This document shows, piece after piece, positions 6,192 through 14,034 of a stretch of 16,973 nt of DNA. Numbering within the stretch: the stretch's first letter is position 1; every line of letters starts with the position of its first letter. Made by a program: the position numbers and the translations under genes. The notes beneath the pieces were generated by a model. The model worked only from the letters and a program-made list of their open reading frames with translations, was not told the DNA's origin and made no database searches. The stretch comes from Lentimicrobium sp. (GTDB lineage: Bacteria > Bacteroidota > Bacteroidia > Flavobacteriales > Flavobacteriaceae): NCBI GenBank assembly GCA_022758945.1, contig JAEMQE010000110.1, forward strand, positions 1 to 16,973, written 5' to 3'.

Positions 6192-9100
6192 TTAATTTCC
6201 GAAATTATATCGCAGTGTAAACCCTGAACGAATATTTGTCAATGGAAAAGAAGTCGATATTACGGCTTTAGAAAATGCGTGGTCATAATAGAAAATAGCC
6301 GTTAGGTTTTTGCTAAAGGAATAATCAGCGGTTAATTTCAATGACCAAAGATTTTGTCCTCCGGCTAATTGATTGTTGTCATAATCTAAATACCGCACAA
6401 TTGTTTTATTGTCACGATATGATAAATCTGCTTTTATGATAATATCACTTTTTATAATTCCTGTAGGACTATCGGCTAAACTGGAAGAAAAAATCACGTC
6501 TTTGATTCGGTATCCCATTCCTACCACATATTCTATGCCTTTGACTTCTGTCAATAAATTATTGTCAAAACTCATTGATAATGCTCGGTCTTTTTTGATT
6601 TCGGTAAGGATTTTTAATGAATTTTTCAATTCAAAATCCATTCGAATAAGCGGATTAAACTGTTCCACTAAATTGACATTGGACATAATGGTCTGGTTAT
6701 AAAAATTACCGCTTGCATCAAGTCCATTCGGGTTTTTATCAAATTCGAAATTCGATCTGAAAGCATTAATGGTATAAGAAGCCCTGTAATTTTGCTGCAA
6801 GGAGAAACGTTTGAAATTCTTTTTGAAAAAGTCAAAACGCATCAGGCCATTATATTTTATAGACCAGTTTGGCACTGGAAAGCTCTTGAAAATTCCCAAA
6901 GAAACACTCGAGGCGCTTTCTCCTGAATAAGCTGCTAAAAAGGCTGGCAACAATACCGCTTGATTGTTTTTCCCGTAGCCTTTTGGGAATCCGTCCGCAT
7001 CTAAATTAGCAGGATTGTTAACGTCAATTCCATGTTCAGTTGCTAATCGATTAGCAACCGGAAGCCTGTTACTTCTAAAATCGTCAAATGCAGCCGATGT
7101 GTTTTCGTCACTGGTCGAAAAAGAAGTCTTAATTAAAATAGTCGAAATGGAGAACATCCCGAAACTATAAGGCGAACGCGGATTGTATTGACCATTGCTA
7201 ACATCATATTGTTCCGAAAAATTCTCTGAATACGCTCTGTCTAATGATAAATCTACTTTTAAATCCGGCAACAAATCTATGTTTACCGTTGATTTAAAGA
7301 TTTCATTGTTTACCTGAGTGTAATTTTGGTTGAAGTCAGGATAAACAGTAAGCCATCCATTTTTAGCAGCTTCGTATCTTACATCGTCCTGGCTTCCGAA
7401 AATAAATCCAATTGTAGGTTTTGAAGTCCCAAAGAATCCAACACCAGGTGTATAACCAGGCAAAACTGTACCGCTGTTTTTGGTGTAATTAGCCTGAATG
7501 GTTTTTACACTTGTTAAAACGCCAATCAAACCATTTAGGAAATTGTTATTTTTTGGAACCAGCACATTGGTATCTGTTATTTTTTCTCCTGGTTTTGGAG
7601 CTGCAGCTTTTGGCTTAGCCTTCAATTGCGATTTTTGTGTCAAGCCTATGTATTTATAAAATAAATCCATGTTGCAAGTAGCATTCAAATTATGCGAGAT
7701 GGCGTTTTGAACTGTATTTCCTAAATTATAATTGGTTCCTCCAATATTTATTTCGGATAAAGCTACAGAAGCGCGTTGCCAACTGTAGTCTCCCGTATAA
7801 GAATAGTTCGCTTTTATAAAGCTAAACACCGGAATTTTATCAATTGGTATTTCATAATTCAAGACCAATTGTTGCATGTGTTGATTGGCTTCTCCAACAT
7901 TCAAATAACCATCCCAGATTGTCAAATCATCTATTGGAACATTATCAGCATTCATGTAGTTTTTTACAATATTACCGGATGATGCGGTATAATTGAATCT
8001 CAGGTTTTTTGTCAAATTATAATTAAAACCGTACTGATAATTGAAAGCATAATTTCTTCTGTACATTGGATCCAGACCTATTCCCTGAACATCTACCTGT
8101 CTAAATTGTTGACGGTTGTATTGTCTAATAATATTCGTATTGAAATTAATATTAGACGGTAAATAATTAAAGTTGAAATCGCTTAAGGCTTTCCAATAAG
8201 AGCTTTTTTTAGTGAATTTTGATTTCTTGAATGGCTCAACTGGTTTCGGTTGGAAACTAAATGCATAATTTACACCCGTGTTGGATTCCTGATTTGTAAA
8301 TTGTTCAATTTCAAAATCATGGTGCTCCACTTCGTTGTAGGACTGAGAAAAAGTAAAGTTTTCTGGGTCATATACTTTTTGTTTTTGTTCAGGACCTCTT
8401 TCTTTTCTTACTCCAATAAAATTGATGCTTTTCCTTTTTGTATAATCAACAGCTCTACTTTTAATATTGTCTCTTTCGGCAGGATCAGTAGTGCCATCTA
8501 ATAACTGTTTAAGTTTAATATCTTCGTTAAACGGGTCATATTCAGGCGTTAAAGCTTCTTCTCCAATAGCATAATTAAATGGCAAATTGATTTTCCATTT
8601 TGGAGGTAATAACTTTCCTAAACTAAAATTGGTAACAATGTTAAATTGCTGGGTGTCTTCACGGCTTCTTTCATTTGGCCCTTGTTCTATTCCTCCAAAA
8701 CCAATAGTACTTTTTCGGCCAGTGGCAGAAACAGTTGCAAAATCAGCAAAATTCGTATCGACATTCAATACAGCAGCCATTCCTCGACTGTTATCCATAT
8801 CGGCAACTCGAAGTTCGTCGAACCAAACTTCTCCTTTTATATCCTGATGTGTTTCATTACTTTTTACTCCTAACATCAAATTTCGAACCATTCCAAAATT
8901 CGGATTCCCTTTAATACCTAATCTCAATTTGTTTGGTTTACCAGCCAAAGAAGGATCAAGTTGGTCTTCATTTTGATAATAAATTCCGTCTAGTGGCAAC
9001 TTACTTGGATCAATACTCATTGCCTGAACTTTCAATTGAGTTAATAATGCCATTGATAAATCAATTTCATTATCCGCTGGCCAAACTGTTTCAGCACTCA

Positions 9101-12100
9101 AAGCACCACAATTAGCACCTATTGTTGAAGAAGGCAATGTTACTTTTAAAGGTATTTCGATTTGGTAAAAATTCTGTGTAAAGTCATTTCCAAAACGAAT
9201 AAAACCTATCATTTGACCATCCCGAAGTGCAATTTCGTCTGGCAAAGATTCTGCGTGCAAAAACATTTTTAGTTTTTTGAACTGTCTCATATCGACACTA
9301 ACATTTTTAAACACAGCCCTTGAATCTTCCGGTTCTAAACCACCTCCCGAAACTCTTAACGAAAGTGATTGCTCATTTTGATTGATAATTGTATTGTTAT
9401 TATATAATTGTTCTCTTTCAACTCCTGGAGGAACAATATAATTTATAGGACATCTATCATTATTTTCCTGAATATTTACTGCTAAAACATCCAGATTTGT
9501 TTTGTCATCCGCAACATTAACATCGGCAGGATCCAGAGTGTTTGTATAGCGTCTCCAATCTCCTCTTACTAAATCCAAAGCACCAAAACGAACCGTTACT
9601 TCATTGCTGAAACCGGTCATAAACATTCTCATAAACCGAATCGATCTAAAATCAGATATGTTTCCAATGGTATTTTCTGGTTGCGAAACAGGAATTTTAA
9701 ACTGAATCCATCTTGCATCAGTTACTGTTCCGTTGTCCATAGTTACTTGCGTGTTTCTAACATCAGTAACATAATTTTCACCAACACTCATATTTGGCTT
9801 CACATCAACACTATATTCATAATACGCATTGATAGTATTCATCGTATTATCTTTGTTGATGTCTTCTACATCTGGATCAGAAGTTGAAGCTCTATTAGCA
9901 TCATTAATATCAACAGCAGAGTTCCCCTCAACACCATTATAGTTTCTATATCGATCCTTAACTCCTCCTGTCGTATTCAAATAATAAGTATAATCATCTG
10001 CTGCAGGATCGGGTTGTGAGGCAAAATTGTTATAAACTGCTCCTTCTTTGGCATCAGGCAAACCATCTAAACCTAAATCTTGGTTGGTTCGATTAGCCGC
10101 ATTGGCATCAAAGGCATAAATCAAGGATTGTGAAGCAGGCACATCCCCCCAAATAGGTTGTGGATTTACCTTTATTTGGTCAGGACCAAGTCCGTTTTCA
10201 TATTGTTTTCTTCCATCTTTTAAAATATCTTCTGATATTTCTCCCAAGTTGAAATAAATTTTACCTGTATTTGTTTTTGGTATTTCACCGGCTCCAACAT
10301 ATGGATCTAATACCCAAAACTGGATATATTCCACATTTCCTTGCTCGAAATTGGTTGAATTTAACGACCGCATAATTCCACCAAAATTATCTTTCGGGTT
10401 TGCAGCAAAATTTAAATCATTATTGTAAGCTCCTCTTTCAGTAGGATAATAAGTCAAATCCAAAGTATTTATAACCTGTGATTGTCCTTGTGCAATATCA
10501 GTTAGCGGGTATAATTCTTCACTAAAAATTCTTCTTGTGGTATTTAACGACAAATCGTCATTTGAAATTCCGGATGGTTTTTGAGTATAAAATACAGGGT
10601 CAATTGTGTACCAGGATAATTTTGCTCTTTTAAAACCATAACTCAAATCGTTGGCGCTTGCATTAAAATTATAAAGACTTTCAGTATCATTCAATGGTGT
10701 TGACGACAATTTCCAGGCATAAGGAGATCGCATATCGATTGTAGATTGAGAGCCTTCAAAATCATCTACATATATGGTTGATTCTCCTTGAAAACTATTT
10801 CCTTTGGGGTTGTCAGGTTGCAAAAATGCAATTTCACCTCTCACTGAGAGATTGGACGGCACGTCTGTATCCATATTAGGTAATTTATTTACTAATCGAG
10901 TAAAAAACGGAATTTCTGAGGAGTAATTTCCATTGAAACCAAACATACTGTTGTTCACAGATTCCTGTCCAAAACTAGATTTCTGTGTAAATGGTTTTTC
11001 GTTCAGTTTTAAGAAAGTGGCTCCAACTAAAAATTTATCAGTGAAATTATGCTCGACATAAACTCCGAAAAAACGTTTGGTTTGTTGTCCAAAAACAGAA
11101 TTGTTTTCTAATGAAACACTAATTGGAGTGTTGGAAGCCTGAAGTGAAGGATCTAGAATTTGCACTCTTCCCAGTTGGTAATTCACGCTGTAATCAATTC
11201 CTTCTACTAAAACTCTTCCCCCGGCTGTAACAACTACGGAACCTCTAGGAACGTTGAAAGCACCAATAGGAATTCCATCGCCTCCTGAAGATTTGTATTT
11301 TCCTCTTAAAAGGAATTTGTTTTTATCGCTATCCTGCAAAGCTCCGGATTGAGTATTGGCATACATATTTCGGAACACATATTTCTTTTGATTTTCATTA
11401 TAAGTATTAGCATCCTTGTAATTTTCTCCGGCACCAGTAGATAATTTTGAAAACAACAATTCACCAAAAGGTTCTTTAGTAGTAAATATTATTCGGCCAT
11501 TTTGAGTGTCTATTGTCAATCCCTGCATAAAATCGAAGAAACCATCACCCCCAGTTTGAGGGTCATTATTAAAATTCAGTTTATCTAAATTGAAAACTTT
11601 TAACAAAGGGGTTTCAGCAACTTCATTTCCTGGAGTTGGATTTGGCGGAAAGGAACTTCCTGTGGCTGGAGTAATATAATTTAAAGGCGAAGGATCAGTA
11701 TAAAGAATATTGAATCTAAAGTTTTCTTGTTTTAACTGATAGGCTCCCGGAATTTGATAAATATTTTTCATCATCAAATTCCAAACTGGGTTTTTAACAT
11801 TGGTCAAATTACTTTTCAGCATTTTCAATACTAAACTTTGGGTGATAATTGCCTGATTAGATGGATTTGTTCCGGTTACAACTGTAGCATCGACCCCATC
11901 ATTACCAAACTCTCCTACTTGGTACACTTTGTCGCCAATGGTATATTGATAAGCAACAGCAAGAACTTCATCATTGGCAAGTCTTTGCTGCAACGAAATA
12001 TATCCCAATTGAGGATTAAAAGTATATTCGTTTGAGTTTAATTTTCTGGCATTTTCTAACTTGGAATAATCAGCTCCCTCATTGACAGTTGCATTAAATC

Positions 12101-13367
12101 CGGAATTTGAAGTGGCTATTTCACGAATATTATTGTTCAATAAACCAGTCCCAGCAGAAATTTGCGCTGGATCATAATCATTGTTTGAGTTATCAGAAGG
12201 AGAATCGGCAGGATTATTAAACATACCTGTTGAAGGGTCTAATACCACTACTTCACTGTCTTGCAAGCCCGTTAATTGCGCTTCACCTAAATCCTGAATC
12301 GCAATGATATTTCTTAAATTGTTTCCAGTAGTTGTATTTACACGGTTTTGTTTGTTGGTAACCCAAATTTCCAATCTTGAAATTTGAACTCTACTATCAA
12401 TAAATGGGTAATTTTTTAAGGCTGCATCGTATTTATTTCTAAAATATTGCGAAAGGAAAAAGTGTCTGTCGTTATCATAATCAAGCGCATACATATCGAA
12501 GTCCTGAATTGTTCCGCCACCTTCTGCAACAATACTTTTTGTTTGTGATTTTTGTTCTGAGAAAACTCCTGTAATAGATGTTTTGCCAAATTGCAATTTA
12601 GTTTTTACCCCAAATAAATTTTGTGCTCCTTTAATTAAGGAACTATTCAAAGGCATACTAACATTTCCTACTTCGATTTTTTGAATGATATCATCTTCCG
12701 AAGGAGTGTATTCTAGTTTGATTAAGTTCTGAAATGCAAAAGTGGATTGAGTATCATAATTGACATTTACATTTAATCGGGTTCCCACTTTTCCCATCAG
12801 ACTCATACTGATTCTTTGGTTAAAATCGAAAGAAGTCGTAGATCTGTTTCTTGGAGAAAATGCCGGATTGTCTTGTTTTGTATAGCGAAGACCAAAATCC
12901 ATTTCTACGGATCCTGTAGGTTTTACATCAATTGTATTACTACCAAATATGGTTTCAAAAAGTCCTGATTTAACATAATACCTTGGCAACAAATCCTTTT
13001 TAGCGTCATCGCTACCGTCTTTTTTTCCATCTATGGCATCTAATTTTTGCTTAAAATAATTGCGCATTGATTCCTTTCTTACTAAATCTTCATATTCTTT
13101 AGGACTTAAAATAGTTGGATAGTTTGCTGGGAAATCACCAATAGTTTTTGATAAAATATACATACCTGTAACAGGGTCATAGGAATATGCCTTGACAATG
13201 CTTTGTGGGTCTTTAATTTGAATTTTTCCTGTGGAAAATCCAGTTTTAGTCGTATCCTGAGTTGCAGTATTTACTTGAGCTTGAGACACAAAACTACAAA
13301 ATAAAACTAATAAAAATGTACAAATTTTATGCACGAATTGGTCCTTTATTAAATACTGTATTTTCAA
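6192..13367 (-). CDS. sprA: Type IX secretion system outer-membrane translocon SprA
   Basis: SprA (Sov in Porphyromonas) is the giant outer-membrane channel of the type IX secretion system, a single-chain 36-strand beta-barrel through which folded cargo such as gliding adhesins and enzymes passes. The 2391 residues match the family. A hydrophobic stretch ending FVSQAQ (about 17-31) is the Sec signal. The N-terminal part holds SprA-type segments, for example TIDTQNGRIIFTTKEPFG near 626 and DFEGSQSTIDMRSPYAW near 875. From about 1500 to the end, alternating aromatic strands dominate, closing with FTLRYNFGN. No ATG serves as start: TTG at 13367 lies 3 bases after the ruvA stop, while GTG at 13334 gives a tidier signal peptide and has AAGGA 7 bases upstream. 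Acidic loops (1097-1108, 1162-1176) and an Ala/Lys/Pro-rich insert near 1915 are notable. There is no frameshift. Confidence 0.95.
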   Translation of the reverse strand: MKIQYLIKDQFVHKICTFLLVLFCSFVSQAQVNTATQDTTKTGFSTGKIQIKDPQSIVKAYSYDPVTGMYILSKTIGDFPANYPTILSPKEYEDLVRKESMRNYFKQKLDAIDGKKDGSDDAKKDLLPRYYVKSGLFETIFGSNTIDVKPTGSVEMDFGLRYTKQDNPAFSPRNRSTTSFDFNQRISMSLMGKVGTRLNVNVNYDTQSTFAFQNLIKLEYTPSEDDIIQKIEVGNVSMPLNSSLIKGAQNLFGVKTKLQFGKTSITGVFSEQKSQTKSIVAEGGGTIQDFDMYALDYDNDRHFFLSQYFRNKYDAALKNYPFIDSRVQISRLEIWVTNKQNRVNTTTGNNLRNIIAIQDLGEAQLTGLQDSEVVVLDPSTGMFNNPADSPSDNSNNDYDPAQISAGTGLLNNNIREIATSNSGFNATVNEGADYSKLENARKLNSNEYTFNPQLGYISLQQRLANDEVLAVAYQYTIGDKVYQVGEFGNDGVDATVVTGTNPSNQAIITQSLVLKMLKSNLTNVKNPVWNLMMKNIYQIPGAYQLKQENFRFNILYTDPSPLNYITPATGSSFPPNPTPGNEVAETPLLKVFNLDKLNFNNDPQTGGDGFFDFMQGLTIDTQNGRIIFTTKEPFGELLFSKLSTGAGENYKDANTYNENQKKYVFRNMYANTQSGALQDSDKNKFLLRGKYKSSGGDGIPIGAFNVPRGSVVVTAGGRVLVEGIDYSVNYQLGRVQILDPSLQASNTPISVSLENNSVFGQQTKRFFGVYVEHNFTDKFLVGATFLKLNEKPFTQKSSFGQESVNNSMFGFNGNYSSEIPFFTRLVNKLPNMDTDVPSNLSVRGEIAFLQPDNPKGNSFQGESTIYVDDFEGSQSTIDMRSPYAWKLSSTPLNDTESLYNFNASANDLSYGFKRAKLSWYTIDPVFYTQKPSGISNDDLSLNTTRRIFSEELYPLTDIAQGQSQVINTLDLTYYPTERGAYNNDLNFAANPKDNFGGIMRSLNSTNFEQGNVEYIQFWVLDPYVGAGEIPKTNTGKIYFNLGEISEDILKDGRKQYENGLGPDQIKVNPQPIWGDVPASQSLIYAFDANAANRTNQDLGLDGLPDAKEGAVYNNFASQPDPAADDYTYYLNTTGGVKDRYRNYNGVEGNSAVDINDANRASTSDPDVEDINKDNTMNTINAYYEYSVDVKPNMSVGENYVTDVRNTQVTMDNGTVTDARWIQFKIPVSQPENTIGNISDFRSIRFMRMFMTGFSNEVTVRFGALDLVRGDWRRYTNTLDPADVNVADDKTNLDVLAVNIQENNDRCPINYIVPPGVEREQLYNNNTIINQNEQSLSLRVSGGGLEPEDSRAVFKNVSVDMRQFKKLKMFLHAESLPDEIALRDGQMIGFIRFGNDFTQNFYQIEIPLKVTLPSSTIGANCGALSAETVWPADNEIDLSMALLTQLKVQAMSIDPSKLPLDGIYYQNEDQLDPSLAGKPNKLRLGIKGNPNFGMVRNLMLGVKSNETHQDIKGEVWFDELRVADMDNSRGMAAVLNVDTNFADFATVSATGRKSTIGFGGIEQGPNERSREDTQQFNIVTNFSLGKLLPPKWKINLPFNYAIGEEALTPEYDPFNEDIKLKQLLDGTTDPAERDNIKSRAVDYTKRKSINFIGVRKERGPEQKQKVYDPENFTFSQSYNEVEHHDFEIEQFTNQESNTGVNYAFSFQPKPVEPFKKSKFTKKSSYWKALSDFNFNYLPSNINFNTNIIRQYNRQQFRQVDVQGIGLDPMYRRNYAFNYQYGFNYNLTKNLRFNYTASSGNIVKNYMNADNVPIDDLTIWDGYLNVGEANQHMQQLVLNYEIPIDKIPVFSFIKANYSYTGDYSWQRASVALSEINIGGTNYNLGNTVQNAISHNLNATCNMDLFYKYIGLTQKSQLKAKPKAAAPKPGEKITDTNVLVPKNNNFLNGLIGVLTSVKTIQANYTKNSGTVLPGYTPGVGFFGTSKPTIGFIFGSQDDVRYEAAKNGWLTVYPDFNQNYTQVNNEIFKSTVNIDLLPDLKVDLSLDRAYSENFSEQYDVSNGQYNPRSPYSFGMFSISTILIKTSFSTSDENTSAAFDDFRSNRLPVANRLATEHGIDVNNPANLDADGFPKGYGKNNQAVLLPAFLAAYSGESASSVSLGIFKSFPVPNWSIKYNGLMRFDFFKKNFKRFSLQQNYRASYTINAFRSNFEFDKNPNGLDASGNFYNQTIMSNVNLVEQFNPLIRMDFELKNSLKILTEIKKDRALSMSFDNNLLTEVKGIEYVVGMGYRIKDVIFSSSLADSPTGIIKSDIIIKADLSYRDNKTIVRYLDYDNNQLAGGQNLWSLKLTADYSFSKNLTAIFYYDHAFSKAVISTSFPLTNIRSGFTLRYNFGN
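13342..13346 (-). promoter_or_regulatory. Possible ribosome binding site for an internal GTG start of sprA
   Basis: Minus-strand AAGGA ends 7 bases before the GTG at 13334. Starting there gives MHKICTFLLVLFCSFVSQAQ, a compact 20-residue signal peptide, and a 2380-residue precursor. Flavobacterial ribosomes make little use of Shine-Dalgarno pairing, so this supports but does not settle the GTG start over the TTG at 13367. Confidence 0.35.
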
Positions 13368-13370
13368 CTT

Positions 13371-13952
13371 TTATAAGTTTTTTAAAGCTTGCTTAATAAT
13401 ATATTCAACTGAACTCTCTGGGGCATCTTTTATAATTTTTTCCACTATCCTTTCTGAAGTTTTTCGAACAAAACCCAAAACCTCCAAAGCAGATAACGCC
13501 TCATCTCTGTTTGTATTGCTTTGTGACATCGAAACTTCGTCTAAATCGTACAGTTTTAGCACTTTTTCTTTCAAATCAAGTATCACTCTTTGTGCTGTTT
13601 TGCTACCAATTCCTTTTATGGATTGTATGGTAATCACATCGCCAGAAGCAATTGCATTTGTAATTTGTTTTGGATCTAATGAGGACAACATCGTTCTGGC
13701 AATGCTGGCACCAATTCCCGAAACAGACAAAAGCAATTTGAAAATTTCTCTTTCTGATTTTTCTACAAAACCAAATAAAGTATGTGCATCTTCCTTAATT
13801 TGAAGGTGTGTAAACAATTTTATAAAATCAGTAGTAGGAAGCAATGAATAGGTATGTAAGGAAATATTCACGTGATACCCAACGCCGCCACAGTCAATAA
13901 CTACTTGTGTTGGTGTTTTTTCTACTAATTTTCCTTGCAATTGTGCTATCAT
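13371..13952 (-). CDS. ruvA: Holliday junction branch migration protein RuvA
   Basis: DNA-binding subunit of the RuvAB motor: RuvA tetramers hold the four-way junction while RuvB drives branch migration. The 193 residues show the expected three domains. An N-terminal OB-fold spans 1-63. Two helix-hairpin-helix motifs follow, LLSVSGIGASIA (74-85) and IQSIKGIGSKTA (109-120). After a polar linker, a small C-terminal RuvB-binding domain spans 148-193, including EALSALEVLGF. The ATG at 13952 gives the standard MIAQLQGKL start. The stop lies 3 bases before the TTG candidate of sprA and in the same frame (TAA-AAG-TTG), so the two genes form one transcript and may be coupled in translation. A -7 box lies 18 bases above the start. 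Confidence 0.96.
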   Translation of the reverse strand: MIAQLQGKLVEKTPTQVVIDCGGVGYHVNISLHTYSLLPTTDFIKLFTHLQIKEDAHTLFGFVEKSEREIFKLLLSVSGIGASIARTMLSSLDPKQITNAIASGDVITIQSIKGIGSKTAQRVILDLKEKVLKLYDLDEVSMSQSNTNRDEALSALEVLGFVRKTSERIVEKIIKDAPESSVEYIIKQALKNL

Positions 13953-13970
13953 TTATGAATTTTATATCTC

Positions 13971-14005
13971 CAAATATAACAAAACTTATATAAATTCTCA
14001 TCAAA
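13971..14005 (-). promoter_or_regulatory. Putative promoter for ruvA-sprA
   Basis: Minus-strand TATATTTG (13978-13971) fits TAnnTTTG, with a TTTG (14005-14002) 23 bases upstream, at the long end of the accepted spacing. The -7 box is only 18 bases from the ruvA ATG, so the leader would be very short. The spacer contains one arm of the 13-bp inverted repeat at 13984-14016. Confidence 0.5.
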
Positions 14006-14016
14006 TTTATATAAGT
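13981..14016 (-). terminator. AT-rich inverted repeat: maeB terminator or operator
   Basis: A perfect 13-bp inverted repeat pairs ACTTATATAAATT (13984-13996) with AATTTATATAAGT (14004-14016) across a 7-base loop, 18 bases after the maeB stop. On the minus strand TTTTGTT follows. The position suits a maeB terminator, but the stem has one GC pair and the T-run is short, so termination would be weak. It overlaps the spacer and -33 element of the ruvA promoter, so an operator role is an alternative. Confidence 0.45.
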
Positions 14017-14034
14017 GCTGTTATAGTTCAAAAA

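Noticed and set aside
6409..12035. Several plus-strand open frames of 60-97 codons inside sprA
   Set aside because: They are antisense shadows of one uninterrupted 7.2-kb gene with clear protein homology features throughout.
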